Positions 54,201-63,008 of a stretch of DNA of 64,000 nucleotides are shown in pieces. The stretch comes from Melittangium boletus DSM 14713. Lineage in GTDB: Bacteria > Myxococcota > Myxococcia > Myxococcales > Myxococcaceae. Location: positions 1,550,292 to 1,614,291 of the forward strand of contig NZ_CP022163.1 of NCBI RefSeq assembly GCF_002305855.1. The letters run 5' to 3'. The notes under the pieces were generated by a model. The model was not told the origin of the DNA and ran no database searches. It was given only the letters and a program-made list of their open reading frames with translations. The first letter of the stretch is position 1. Each line of letters starts with the position of its first letter. A program made the translations under genes and the position numbers.

Positions 54201-55529
54201 TCACCGGCGGCGAGCGGCGATGCGCGCGGAGTGCTGGTGGGCGCTCGCGGCCACGGCCGAGGCGTCCAGGGTGAGCAGCGTCCGATCCTTGAGCACGAGC
54301 CGCCCGTCGATGATCACGTGCACCACGTCGCTGGAGCGCGCCGCGTAGACGAGGGGCGAGAGCACGTCCCGGGGATCGAAGGGCGTCGTGTGCAGGCCGG
54401 ACAGGTCCACCACGGTGACGTCCGCGCGCTTGCCCGCCTCCAACGAGCCCAGCTCGGACTCCAGACCCAGGGCACGGGCGCCCCCGAGCGTGGCCATCTC
54501 CAGTACGCGCTCGGGAGGCATGCCCCGGGGACCCACCCGCGGCTTGTGCATCAGCGCCGCGAGCCGCATCTCCACGAACATGTCCAGGTTGTTGTTGCAC
54601 GGAGCCCCATCCGCGCCGAGGCACACGTTCACGCCCGCGTCGAGCATTTCCGGCACCGGTGCGATGCCCGAGGCCAGCTTGAGGTTGGAGCCCGGGCAGT
54701 GGCACACCACCGTGCCCGTGTCGCGCAACAGCCCGATCTCCTCGGCGGTGGGCCACACGCAGTGGGCCAGCGTCAGGTGGGGCCCCGTGAGGCCCAGCTC
54801 GTGGAACCAGGCGATGTTGTCCCGGCCGGTGAGCTGGCGCACCACCTCGCACTCGGTGCGGTTCTCGCTCGCGTGGGTGTGGATGCGCACCTGCTTCTCG
54901 CGCGCCAGACGCCCCACCTCGCGCAACAGCTTCTCCGTACAGGACAGCACGAAGCGCGGCGTGAGGGCGTAGTGCAGCCGGCCCCCGTGGGTGCCATGCC
55001 AGCGCTCCAGCAGGGCGAGGCTCTCCGCCAGCGAGGCCTCCGTGGACTCGGCCAGGCCCGGGTGCGTGTCCGGCGCGTCCATCATCGCCTTGCCCCCGGT
55101 GAGCCGGAAGCCGCTGTCCCGGGCGGACTCGAAGACGGCGTCGTAATGACGCACCGAGCCCATGTCGAGCGCCGCCGTGGCGCCCGAGCGGATGAGCTCC
55201 GCGAAGGTCAGGTCCGCCGAGGCCCGCATGGAGTCCGCGTCATGCGCGGCCTCGAAGGGCCAGATGCGCTCGCGCAGCCAGTCCAACAGCTCCAGGCCAT
55301 CCGCCCGGTTGCGGAAGAGCGTCTGACACGCGTGCAGGTGTCCGTGGATGAAGCCGGGCAGCACCACCCGGCCCTTCACGTCCAGTACCCGGAGGCTCGC
55401 GCCGCGTGTGCGCAGGTTGCGGCCCACCCGGGCGATGCGCCCATCCTGGATGAGGACATCGGCCTCCGCGAGCACCTCGCGCTCGCGGTTCATCGTCACG
55501 ACGGTGCCGTTGGTGAGGAGGAGATCCAC
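54201..55529 (-). CDS. Amidohydrolase/deaminase (MtaD/TrzN-type)
   Basis: 442 aa, a full-length metal-dependent hydrolase. The metal ligands are HGHLHACQT (about residues 64-72), THASENRTE, LTLAHCVW and LGADGAPCNNNLDMF with the catalytic Asp. That set matches the cytosine/methylthioadenosine/S-adenosylhomocysteine deaminase and triazine-hydrolase branch. Substrate undefined, probably a purine-like base or nucleoside deamination. Begins with ATG at 55529. Divergent from the CARDB lipoprotein. Confidence 0.85.
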   Translation of the reverse strand: MDLLLTNGTVVTMNREREVLAEADVLIQDGRIARVGRNLRTRGASLRVLDVKGRVVLPGFIHGHLHACQTLFRNRADGLELLDWLRERIWPFEAAHDADSMRASADLTFAELIRSGATAALDMGSVRHYDAVFESARDSGFRLTGGKAMMDAPDTHPGLAESTEASLAESLALLERWHGTHGGRLHYALTPRFVLSCTEKLLREVGRLAREKQVRIHTHASENRTECEVVRQLTGRDNIAWFHELGLTGPHLTLAHCVWPTAEEIGLLRDTGTVVCHCPGSNLKLASGIAPVPEMLDAGVNVCLGADGAPCNNNLDMFVEMRLAALMHKPRVGPRGMPPERVLEMATLGGARALGLESELGSLEAGKRADVTVVDLSGLHTTPFDPRDVLSPLVYAARSSDVVHVIIDGRLVLKDRTLLTLDASAVAASAHQHSARIAARRR

Positions 55530-55635
55530 GGTCCAACGCGTATTAGCACGGTTCGCGTCCGCCCCAGCCCCTTCGGCCCCGTGAAATCCATGTCGGGGTC
55601 TCGACGTATGAGCACTCCGTCGGTTTCAATCGTTC

Positions 55636-55679
55636 CCAGGGATTGCGGTGAAGACCGCTCTCCCTGGTTCAACCGGGAG
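55636..55679 (+). promoter_or_regulatory. Alternative hairpins overlapping the ribosome site of the CARDB lipoprotein
   Basis: CCAGGGA (55636-55642) can pair with TCCCTGG (55661-55667), enclosing a perfect GCGGT/ACCGC stem (55645-55649, 55654-55658) to make one long hairpin. The same TCCCTGG region can instead pair with CCGGGAG (55673-55679), whose GGGAG is the ribosome site, 5 bases before the ATG at 55685. The two structures are mutually exclusive, so the layout resembles a translational switch. Confidence 0.4.
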
Positions 55680-55684
55680 CAGAT

Positions 55685-58600
55685 ATGAATGGGAAGAGAC
55701 AACACGCGAGCCTGGGGGCACTCGCCCTCCTCGCGCTCGTGGGATGTGAATCACCCCAGGAAACAGACGGCGCGCGAGCCACGGGCAAGGAGTTGGTGAG
55801 CGGGCCCGACTTCCTGGTGAAGGACTTGAGCCATCCGCCCCATGTCCGGCCGGACAGGCCGTTCGAGGCCACCGTCACGGTGTGCAACCAGGGCGATTCC
55901 CCCGGCGACCTGGATGTCCGCCTGTACCTGGCCAACGAGGAGCAACAGACCGAGCCCGAGCAGGTGAGCAACTTCTGGGTCCAGGAACTCTGGCCCGGAC
56001 GGTGTACGCGGCGCACGGTGCCGGTGCATCCCCTCCACGGCGGGGGAACCTGGCGCCTGAGCGCGCACCTCGAGACCCTGTGGGGCGGTCCGGACGTGGA
56101 CCCGAGCAACGACACCCACGTCTCCGCTCCAATCGGTATCGGGTACCAGCCGGACTTCGTCGTCCGCTCGGTGGAGGGGCCCGCCAGCGCGCGCCCCCAG
56201 AACGAAGTCAGGGCCCAGGTCACCGTCTGCAACCAGGGCACCGAATCCGGAAGCACCGAGGTGGCCCTCATCCTGTCCGAGGACGAGGTCCCCCGCTTCC
56301 CCTCGCCGACGGGCCCCGAGGAGGACTCCGTCTTGACCATCACCGGCACCCCCATGCTCGAGCCGGGTCAGTGCGTCCCGATGAGCCTGAGGGGCCCTTT
56401 CTACCCGCCCCACTCGAGCACGCCCGCCACGAGCGGCACCTACTTCCTGGGCGCCGTGGTGAACCCGTTCGCCCAGTCCACCGAGTTCGATACGGGCAAC
56501 AACACCTCGGGCTACTGGTTGGGGTGGGGCTTCGGACCGGACTTCGTCATCACCTCCGTCCAAGGGCCCTCCAGCACCGTGATGGGCAATCCCTTGCCCA
56601 CCCAGGTCACCGTCTGCAACCAGGGCACCGACACCGGGATGTTCCAAGTGGACCTCTACCTGACACGCAACCCCCTCGCGCCGACGTCCCCGCCGGAAGG
56701 CTCGCCCGAGGAATTCCCCGTGGGCTCCACCCACTATGGCTACAACTCGCTCGCTCCCACGCAATGCGCCACCGTGCCCATCAACGGCGCGGCCTACCGG
56801 CCCGACGCGCCTCCGGAGGTGCGCGCGTTCTGGCTGGGCGCCCGGGTGAAGTCGGATGGTTCCCCAGAGATCCGCCAGGACAACAACACGCACACGGGCC
56901 ACCTCCTGGGCCTGGGCCACGGCCCGGACGCCGTCATCACCTCCGTCCAGGGCCCGCCCAGCGTCCGGCGCGATAACCCCTTCATCACCCGGGTCACCGT
57001 CTGCAACCAGGGCAATGAGCCGGCGTCGGGCGACGTGCGCGTGCGTCTGGGCGAAGAGGACGCCCTGCGCGTCCTCGTGCCGCCCGGCGCTCCCGAGGAG
57101 CCTTTCATCGGCTCCGCGCCCCTGCCTCACTTGTACCCCGGCCAGTGCACCACCGTGCCCGTGCCAGGCCATGCCTATTCGTACCTCGCCGCGCCGGGCG
57201 TGGCGCTCTACCTGAGCGCGGAAGTGCGTCTGTACCCCGCGGAGGTCGAGTTGCGCCGGGACAACAACACCCATCCCGGCTACCGCCTGGGCGTGGGCAA
57301 TGGGCCGGACTTCGTCGTCACGTCCGTCACGGGACCCACCAGCGCTCGGCCCGGCGATCCCATCTCCGCCCAGGTCACCGTCTGCAACCAGGGCACCGAA
57401 TCCGGAAGCACCGACGTGGCCCTCGTCCTGTCCCAGGACGACACCCTCCGGGTCGCCCAGAACCCGACGCCCTTCGACGATGTCGTGGTGAACATGTTCT
57501 TCACGAACGAGCTCCCGCCCGGCCAGTGCACCACCCGCGCCATGAGCGGTCCGGCCTATCTGCCTCCGCCCCCCTACCCGGACTCCACGCCCATCTACCA
57601 CCTGGGCGCGGTGGCGAATCCGTTCCGCCAGCCGTTCGAGCTCGTCCTCGAGAACAACACCCACGTGGGCGGACAGGTGCGCTTCGGTCTGGGGCCGGAC
57701 TTCGTCATCACCTCCGTCACGGGACCCGCCAGCGCGCGACCTGGCGACCCCATCACCGCCCAGGTCACCGTCTGCAACCAGGGCACCGCCCCGGGCGATA
57801 CCGATGTGCGCGTCTACCTGTCCACGGACACCCAGTTCCCCTCGCCCCTGCCCCCTGAATACGGGGGCGGGTTTGACTCCGGAGACCACTTCGTGGGCGG
57901 CACCTGGACGCCGCTGCTCGAGTCCGGCCAGTGCGTCACCCTCCCCATCACGGGACCCGCGCAGCCGCCTCCGGGCAGCCAGTACATCCCCGGCGCCTAC
58001 TACCTGGGCGCCGTGGCCCATCCGGCGGGAGCCCGCCACAACGAACTCGACCTGGGCAACAACACCCACGCGGGCTACCGCCTGGGCATGGGAGACGCAC
58101 CGGACTTCGTCATCACCTCGGTGACGGGCCCCTCCAGCACGCGTCCCGGTCAGAGCGTCACCGCCCGCGTCACCGTCTGCAACCAGGGCACCCGGACCGA
58201 CAGCACCCAGGTCCACCTGGTCCTCTCGGAGGATGAGCGCATCCAGTTGCCCACCTTCCCCTGGGAGCCCTTCGAGGACACCTTCGTGAACAGCGAGTAC
58301 ACGCACCCACTCGCCCCGGGCCAATGCACCACGCTGCCGATCACCGGCCCGATCTGGCCGTCCTCGGGCAACCCGGACACGCGCGCCTACCACCTGGGCG
58401 CCATGGTGGATCCAGACCGCTCCTCGGGCGAACTGTTCGAGGACAACAACACGCACTCGGGCTACCTGCTGGGCGTGGGGGATTCGCCGGACTTCGTCAT
58501 CACGTCCATGACGAACCCGGGCTTCGTGCGCGCCGGACAGCCGCTCACCACCCAGGTGCGCGTCTGCAACCAGGGCACCCAGTCCGGCGACACCCAGCTG

Positions 58601-58885
58601 CTCGTCCTCCTGTCCTCGGATGAGCACATCCAGGCGCCCAGCTCGGGCCCCGGAGGCCCGTCGGGAGACTATGTCGTGGCCCAGGCCCACACCGGCATGC
58701 TTCCCCCCGGCGCGTGCACGACGCTGCCCCTCTCCGTTCCTTCGGTCTGGCCTCCGCCCTCGAGCAACCCCGAGGATCCCCAGGGGCTCTACCACCTGGG
58801 CGCCGTGGTGAACCCGGAGCGCGTCCCCGAGCTCATCGAGACCAACAACACCCGGCTCGCCGGCAGGCTCTACATCCTGCCCTGA
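55685..58885 (+). CDS. Large lipoprotein made of eight CARDB-like repeats
   Basis: 1066 aa. Lipobox LLALVGCES (Cys20), then eight tandem Ig-like modules of ~130 residues, each starting with a GPDFVITSVTGP-type strand and carrying VTVCNQG. Repeat starts are near residues 40, 155, 285, 415, 538, 670, 800 and 935. Each module also has a second Cys near its middle (as in PGQCTTLP), suggesting one disulfide per module. CARDB domains are cell-surface adhesion modules. Nucleotide similarity between repeats is high, so recombination within the gene is likely. It is preceded by a structured leader and followed by a strong bidirectional hairpin. Confidence 0.88.
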   Translation: MNGKRQHASLGALALLALVGCESPQETDGARATGKELVSGPDFLVKDLSHPPHVRPDRPFEATVTVCNQGDSPGDLDVRLYLANEEQQTEPEQVSNFWVQELWPGRCTRRTVPVHPLHGGGTWRLSAHLETLWGGPDVDPSNDTHVSAPIGIGYQPDFVVRSVEGPASARPQNEVRAQVTVCNQGTESGSTEVALILSEDEVPRFPSPTGPEEDSVLTITGTPMLEPGQCVPMSLRGPFYPPHSSTPATSGTYFLGAVVNPFAQSTEFDTGNNTSGYWLGWGFGPDFVITSVQGPSSTVMGNPLPTQVTVCNQGTDTGMFQVDLYLTRNPLAPTSPPEGSPEEFPVGSTHYGYNSLAPTQCATVPINGAAYRPDAPPEVRAFWLGARVKSDGSPEIRQDNNTHTGHLLGLGHGPDAVITSVQGPPSVRRDNPFITRVTVCNQGNEPASGDVRVRLGEEDALRVLVPPGAPEEPFIGSAPLPHLYPGQCTTVPVPGHAYSYLAAPGVALYLSAEVRLYPAEVELRRDNNTHPGYRLGVGNGPDFVVTSVTGPTSARPGDPISAQVTVCNQGTESGSTDVALVLSQDDTLRVAQNPTPFDDVVVNMFFTNELPPGQCTTRAMSGPAYLPPPPYPDSTPIYHLGAVANPFRQPFELVLENNTHVGGQVRFGLGPDFVITSVTGPASARPGDPITAQVTVCNQGTAPGDTDVRVYLSTDTQFPSPLPPEYGGGFDSGDHFVGGTWTPLLESGQCVTLPITGPAQPPPGSQYIPGAYYLGAVAHPAGARHNELDLGNNTHAGYRLGMGDAPDFVITSVTGPSSTRPGQSVTARVTVCNQGTRTDSTQVHLVLSEDERIQLPTFPWEPFEDTFVNSEYTHPLAPGQCTTLPITGPIWPSSGNPDTRAYHLGAMVDPDRSSGELFEDNNTHSGYLLGVGDSPDFVITSMTNPGFVRAGQPLTTQVRVCNQGTQSGDTQLLVLLSSDEHIQAPSSGPGGPSGDYVVAQAHTGMLPPGACTTLPLSVPSVWPPPSSNPEDPQGLYHLGAVVNPERVPELIETNNTRLAGRLYILP

Positions 58886-58886
58886 C

Positions 58887-58953
58887 GTCTCCCGAGAACC
58901 CCTCCCGGCCCGCCCGTGCGCGCGGCCGGGAGTCCTCGGGTGACGAGGGAGAC
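58887..58953. terminator. Bidirectional hairpin between convergent genes
   Basis: CTCCCGGCC (58902-58910) pairs perfectly with GGCCGGGAG (58924-58932) around a 13-base loop; outer GTCTCCC (58887-58893) can pair with GGGAGAC (58947-58953). It sits exactly between the stops of the CARDB gene (plus) and the kinase (minus), a position typical of a shared terminator. No T-tract is present. Confidence 0.6.
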
Positions 58954-58964
58954 CCGGGCGGTCC

Positions 58965-60623
58965 TTAGAAGTCGATCTCCCAGAGCTTGCAGAACTGCCG
59001 CACCTTGGCCTTCTCGGACGAAGGCACGTTGCCCCACTGAGCGCGCGCGTTGGTGAGATCCTTCCGCTGGCAGTGGGCCCGGGTGAGCACGGAGTAGGAA
59101 GCACCCGTCACCAACTTGCGCTGACTGCGGCGGGCGAGCCGGAGGGCTTCCTCCGCCTGCTCCGATGCCAGGGCCCGCTCCGCGGCCGCCAGATCCGCAC
59201 GGACGTCCTCGGGAATTTTCTCCTCCGTCTCCGGCCGCGACACGGGACGCGCCACGGGCCGGGCGGCCACGGGCTCGGGGTCCTTGCGCTCCGGGGTCGC
59301 GGCGGAGGGCTCCTCCACCGTGGGCTTGGCCGCCTCGGGAGGAGGCGTGACGGTGGGTGGCGGAGCCGTGACGGTGGGCGCTGGAGGCCGCGCCGTCACC
59401 GTGGGCGGCGCCACGAGCGCGGGGGCGGGCTCGACGGGAGGCGGCTCGCGTCGCAGCAGCCCCACGGACACCACCGCCCCCACGAGCGCCACGAGCGACG
59501 CGGCGATCACCACCGGCCGCCGGGACTTCGCGGGCACTCCAGCGGGAGGCGCCACCTGGGGAACCGACGCCTGGGGAGAGGGTTCCACCGCCACGTCCGG
59601 AGCGACGGACGCGGGAGCGGAAGACGCGGCGGACCTGGGATTGCGCCCCACCACCGTGGGCCCGGGTACGGGCGCGGGCACCGACGGACCGGTCCTCGGG
59701 GCGGCGGGGCTCGCCACCTCGAATTCAGCGGTCGCCTCGGCCAGGGTCCGCAGCGGGCTGCCGGTCAACGCCTCGATGAAGGCCGCGACACTGGGGTAGC
59801 GATCCTCGGGCTTCTTCTCGAGCGCCTTCTCCACCACGGAGCACACGGACTCGGGCACGTCCGGGCAGCGCGGCGCCAGGGGCACGAGGGGTTCCTGCAC
59901 GATGCGGTAGAGGATCCGCATCATCACCTCGTCATCGAACGGCGAGATGCCGGACAGCATCTCGTAGACGATGGACCCGAGGGCGAAGAGGTCCGATCTC
60001 GCGTCCACCGTGCTGTTCTGTCCCATGGCCTGCTCGGGGGACATGTACTGGGGCGTGCCCATGAGCACGTCGTCCACGGTCTGCAGGGTCTGCGAGGTGA
60101 CGATCTTCGAGATGCCGAAGTCGAGCAGCTTCACCTGCTGGGTCACCACTCCGCCCGACTCGGTGGGCACGAGGAAGATGTTCCCAGGCTTGAGATCGCG
60201 GTGGATGACGCCCACCTGATGGGCGGCGTGCAGGGCCGAGCCGATCTGCCGGGCGATGAACATCACCTCGGGGAACGGGATGCGCCCGCGCCGGATACGC
60301 TGCGACAGGCTCTCCCCCTTGAGGTGCTCCATCACCAGGCAGGGGGCGCCGTCCTCCTGGCCGTAGAAGTCGAGCACGCCGACGATGTTGGGGTGGCCCA
60401 ACCGGGAGGTGATCTCCGCTTCCCGGCGGAAGCGGGCGTACTGGTCGGGGGTGATTTCCTCCTGGGTATGGAGGACCTTCACCGCGACCTGTTTACCGGG
60501 CAGCCGCAGGTGCCGGGCCAGGTAGACCTTGCCCATGCCGCCCTTGCCCAGGACGGACACGAGTTCATAGGTCTCTCGAAGAATGCTTCCGATGCCGATG
60601 TTGTCAGCGGGCGTTGCGTTCAT
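58965..60623 (-). CDS. Ser/Thr protein kinase with membrane helix and short C-terminal domain
   Basis: 552 aa. Kinase domain residues ~20-290 with all motifs: VLGKGGMGKVYLARH, Lys in VAVKVLH, VIHRDLKPGNIFLV, LLDFGISK and GTPQYMSPEQ. A Pro/Ala-rich region, a membrane helix (residues ~369-392), a second Pro/Thr-rich spacer (PPPTVTPPPEA) and a small helical domain at the end (ADLAAAERALASEQAEEALR, CKLWEIDF) with several Cys. Both the activation segment and HRDLKPxN are canonical, so it should be active. Convergent with the CARDB gene. Confidence 0.92.
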   Translation of the reverse strand: MNATPADNIGIGSILRETYELVSVLGKGGMGKVYLARHLRLPGKQVAVKVLHTQEEITPDQYARFRREAEITSRLGHPNIVGVLDFYGQEDGAPCLVMEHLKGESLSQRIRRGRIPFPEVMFIARQIGSALHAAHQVGVIHRDLKPGNIFLVPTESGGVVTQQVKLLDFGISKIVTSQTLQTVDDVLMGTPQYMSPEQAMGQNSTVDARSDLFALGSIVYEMLSGISPFDDEVMMRILYRIVQEPLVPLAPRCPDVPESVCSVVEKALEKKPEDRYPSVAAFIEALTGSPLRTLAEATAEFEVASPAAPRTGPSVPAPVPGPTVVGRNPRSAASSAPASVAPDVAVEPSPQASVPQVAPPAGVPAKSRRPVVIAASLVALVGAVVSVGLLRREPPPVEPAPALVAPPTVTARPPAPTVTAPPPTVTPPPEAAKPTVEEPSAATPERKDPEPVAARPVARPVSRPETEEKIPEDVRADLAAAERALASEQAEEALRLARRSQRKLVTGASYSVLTRAHCQRKDLTNARAQWGNVPSSEKAKVRQFCKLWEIDF

Positions 60624-60737
60624 GGGGAATCCGAGGCGAGCATAACACCTGAAATCCCGTTCCCCCCGATCTTCCCGTCACCATTCACGGTGAGGAGCGG
60701 TGGGGAGACGTGGAGAGTGTGGAGCGGAGGCAGACGG

Positions 60738-61250
60738 ATGCGACACCGGCTCGGACGCGACAAAACCTGGCTCCTGATGTGGGTGCTCTGCGGCTGCCGC
60801 GCCACCGCGCCGGGCACCCCCGCGCCCGAGACGCCGCCCGAAGCCGCGAGAATCCACGGCACGGAGGGCGACTCGCCCACATTCGCCGCCTGGAGGGGAG
60901 AACACCTGCCGATGAAGGAGGTCAGACCGGGCCTCTTCGCCGCGACGCTCGTGGGCGACATGGCCGCCTCCGGGGTCTACGTGCTCCGGGTGAGGGTCGT
61001 GCCTCACGGGAGCGTCGCGCCGCACTCGCATCCGGACGGCCGGTTGACGACCGTGTTGTCCGGCACGATCCACTACGGCCGGAGTGACACGATCGACCCG
61101 GAGCGGGCCCAGGTCTTCGGCCCAGGCGACTCCTACTACACCCCGCCGAACACGCCTCACTGGCTGACCACCGGACCCGAGGGCACCGTGTACGAGGAGA
61201 CCGGCTTCGGTCCCTCGGCACAGGTGCCGGTGACGCCCCCGAGCCCCTGA
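60738..61250 (+). CDS. Cupin-domain lipoprotein
   Basis: 170 aa from the ATG at 60738, with GGAGG 7 bases upstream. Signal peptide with lipobox VLCGC (Cys20). A single cupin barrel holds the metal-binding His set: GSVAPHSHPDGRLTTVLSGT (two His) and PNTPHWLTTGPEGTVYEETG (one His). Single-domain cupins bind small ligands or act as oxygenases/isomerases. Lipidation indicates a periplasm or outer-membrane location, which is unusual. Divergent from the kinase gene by 115 bases. Confidence 0.8.
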   Translation: MRHRLGRDKTWLLMWVLCGCRATAPGTPAPETPPEAARIHGTEGDSPTFAAWRGEHLPMKEVRPGLFAATLVGDMAASGVYVLRVRVVPHGSVAPHSHPDGRLTTVLSGTIHYGRSDTIDPERAQVFGPGDSYYTPPNTPHWLTTGPEGTVYEETGFGPSAQVPVTPPSP

Positions 61251-61315
61251 CAGCCAACTTCCAAATCAGGAAACCCGAACTCCACTCCAGCCCAAGACCG
61301 TAGGGGAGGACATCA

Positions 61316-61786
61316 ATGGCTCCGCGCGTGCTGATAATCGCCATGGTGATGGCTGGCCTCGGTTGCGCTCATGCGCGGAAGCCAGAGAACCGGATCTACG
61401 TCATCTCCGAGGACACGCGAGGCATCTACACGGCCCTTGGAACAGGAGGATCCGGTACCCGCGACTGCCAGTCGGAGCATGAACAATGCTTCAGGAGATG
61501 TTGGCAAAAAAGCCGCCCGCCATACCCACACAAACACGACGAATGGTATTACAAACGCTGCACCGCCGACTGTAGCCAAGCCTACAATGAATGCATGGAC
61601 GAACAAGAGGACACCCGAGGCGACGTGAAGACGCTGGAGTTCTCGAGTGCCGACCAGGCGATTGAATGGCTCAGGAACAACAAAGCCAAGGTGGCGATTG
61701 GAGCCATCGTCATCATCGCGGGTGTTACCTTCGTCGTCACCACCGGAGGCACTGGTGCGTTGGTCCTGGCGCCTCTTGCCCTCTGA
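61316..61786 (+). CDS. Cys-patterned lipoprotein with C-terminal hydrophobic segment (Sit-toxin-like stub)
   Basis: 156 aa from an ATG with AGGGGAGG 6 bases upstream. Lipobox MAGLGCAH (Cys17). Residues 57-99 hold six Cys in a symmetrical pattern C-x6-C-x3-C-x19-C-x3-C-x6-C (DCQSEHEQCFRRC and RCTADCSQAYNEC). A helix and a glycine-rich hydrophobic stretch (AKVAIGAIVIIAGVTFVVTT, GGTGALVLAPLAL) end the protein. Myxobacterial exchange toxins (SitA lipoproteins) as I recall have such a lipobox, hydrophobic region and then a C-terminal toxin domain; here the protein stops where the toxin would begin. The codon use and GC are lower than in flanking genes, suggesting transfer. No family assigned with certainty. 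Confidence 0.6.
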   Translation: MAPRVLIIAMVMAGLGCAHARKPENRIYVISEDTRGIYTALGTGGSGTRDCQSEHEQCFRRCWQKSRPPYPHKHDEWYYKRCTADCSQAYNECMDEQEDTRGDVKTLEFSSADQAIEWLRNNKAKVAIGAIVIIAGVTFVVTTGGTGALVLAPLAL

Positions 61787-61792
61787 GCGGGA

Positions 61793-62173
61793 ATGTCCAT
61801 GCCTTACAATTCAAACTTCGACCTGAACTCCGTCTTGGAAATCCTGGGAACCGTGAACGAGAAGTATCAGGATGGCTCTCCACAAGACGAAGCACTCCGG
61901 GTCGCCGCCGTGGCGCTGCTCTATGTGCGCGACCTCCAAAAGCTGGATGAGTACCGCGAATACTTTCGCGAGTTCTATATCCCCGCCACGGAGTCAGTCA
62001 TCATTTCCCAGACATTCTCGACAAGGGACGCGGCGGACACATGGCTCGCGAGTGGCGCGGCCACCGAGGGTGAACTCGTGCGGATCGCGGGCCAGGGGTT
62101 TCGCGTCATCCCCGAGCGGAAGGGCAAGGGTTTGATGTTCCTCCGCACCCCCCTGCCAGAGGAAATGGAGTAA
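61793..62173 (+). CDS. Small protein partner of the Cys-patterned lipoprotein (possible immunity-type)
   Basis: 126 aa; the ATG lies 6 bases after the preceding stop. Soluble, no signal, acidic overall: VLEILGTVNEKYQDGSPQDE and VALLYVRDLQKLDEYREYFR form helices, then a beta-rich end (RKGKGLMFLRTPLP). GC is below that of the surrounding genes, as for its neighbour. Size and placement fit an immunity or antitoxin partner, but no family is recognised. It ends just before a strong hairpin. Confidence 0.55.
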   Translation: MSMPYNSNFDLNSVLEILGTVNEKYQDGSPQDEALRVAAVALLYVRDLQKLDEYREYFREFYIPATESVIISQTFSTRDAADTWLASGAATEGELVRIAGQGFRVIPERKGKGLMFLRTPLPEEME

Positions 62174-62195
62174 CCCATCACGGAGCCGCGATGAA

Positions 62196-62215
62196 CTCCC
62201 GCCTCTCGGCGGGAG
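62196..62215. terminator. Bidirectional terminator hairpin
   Basis: Perfect 8-base stem CTCCCGCC (62196-62203) / GGCGGGAG (62208-62215) with loop TCTC, in the 72-base gap between convergent genes. No T-run is present. Confidence 0.6.
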
Positions 62216-62245
62216 CACCGTCCTGGCGTGTCTCCGCACTGGACG

Positions 62246-62650
62246 TCAGAGGAAGTCGCTCGTGAAGGCGTGCGGGAGCAGTTCCCCGAGCGAGTAGCGC
62301 GCCTCGTCGCCCTTGAGGTTGCGGCTGCGCACGGGCAGCTCCTTCGGGGCGAACTCCATCATCACCTGCCGGCACATGCCGCACGGCGGACAGGGCGTGG
62401 GCGTGTCCACCACGATGGCCACCGCCAGCGGCCGGCCCCGGCCCCGGGCCACCCCGAAGGCCAGGGCGTTGCGCTCGGCACAGGCGGACAGGCCGTAGGA
62501 GGAGTTCTCCACGTTGCAGCCCGTCTCCACCACGCCGTCCGCGTACAGCACCGCCGCGCCCACGGGGAATCGCGAATAGGGCGCATGCGCGCGCTCGCGC
62601 ACCTTCGTCGCCGCTTCGAAGAGGCTCTCCCAGGGAATGTCCGTGCTCAT
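62246..62650 (-). CDS. cdd: Cytidine deaminase
   Basis: 134 aa, typical of the small tetrameric enzyme, which converts cytidine or deoxycytidine to uridine forms in pyrimidine salvage. Substrate pocket FPVGAAVLYADG and GCNVENSSYG, catalytic CAERNALAFG with the active-site Glu, and the zinc ligands in PCPPCGMCRQ. ATG at 62650 is chosen; an upstream frame (to 62770) overlaps the PilZ gene. Last gene of the operon with pyrimidine nucleoside phosphorylase. Confidence 0.93.
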   Translation of the reverse strand: MSTDIPWESLFEAATKVRERAHAPYSRFPVGAAVLYADGVVETGCNVENSSYGLSACAERNALAFGVARGRGRPLAVAIVVDTPTPCPPCGMCRQVMMEFAPKELPVRSRNLKGDEARYSLGELLPHAFTSDFL

Positions 62651-62666
62651 GCGCCACCCTCGTTCG

Positions 62667-63008
62667 TTAGGACTCCGCCTTCTCCACTTCATCCAGATAA
62701 CGCGCGATGTGCTGCTCCACGTCCGCCGGCAGGTCCAGGAAGCGCGCGTGCGCGGACGTCCCTCGCGCACCGTAGCTTACGTTGAGCACCTGACCTCGGA
62801 CACGGAAGGACTGCGCCAACCCCGGCAACGAGAAGGACACCTCCACCAGCGTCCCCACCGACAAGGCCGCGCCGTGCCAGGCGAAGCCTCCCAGCGAGAT
62901 GTTGCCTTCCCGGGAGTCGAATGCGTCCGAGGTGTCCGCCTCGCGGATGCCCAGGCGCATCGACACCCGGGCAGAAGCACGCCGGTCGTCCCGGGACGGC
63001 TCGCTCAT
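62667..63008 (-). CDS. PilZ-domain protein inside a pyrimidine-salvage operon
   Basis: 113 aa, a single PilZ domain: an Arg-rich DDRRASARVSMRLG segment near the N-terminus (RxxxR type) and the NISLGGFAWHG signature (NxSxxG), then SFRVRGQVLNVSYGARGT. A helical C-terminal end (DVEQHIARYLDEVEK) follows. Its ATG overlaps the nucleoside phosphorylase stop (ATGA, 63005-63008), so expression is coupled. Could bind c-di-GMP; a link between that signal and nucleoside salvage is inferred only from position. Confidence 0.8.
   Translation of the reverse strand: MSEPSRDDRRASARVSMRLGIREADTSDAFDSREGNISLGGFAWHGAALSVGTLVEVSFSLPGLAQSFRVRGQVLNVSYGARGTSAHARFLDLPADVEQHIARYLDEVEKAES

Noticed and set aside
55685..58885. 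Regularly spaced nucleotide repeats that could suggest a CRISPR array
   Set aside because: The ~390-base period, in-frame coding and protein-level conservation show that these are coding module repeats, not short repeats with unique spacers.
55751..59104. 1117-codon minus-strand frame opposite the CARDB gene
   Set aside because: It mirrors the repeats and codon bias of the plus-strand CARDB gene, is low-complexity (Gly/Ala/Arg/His) and has no recognisable domain. It is a GC-rich antisense shadow.
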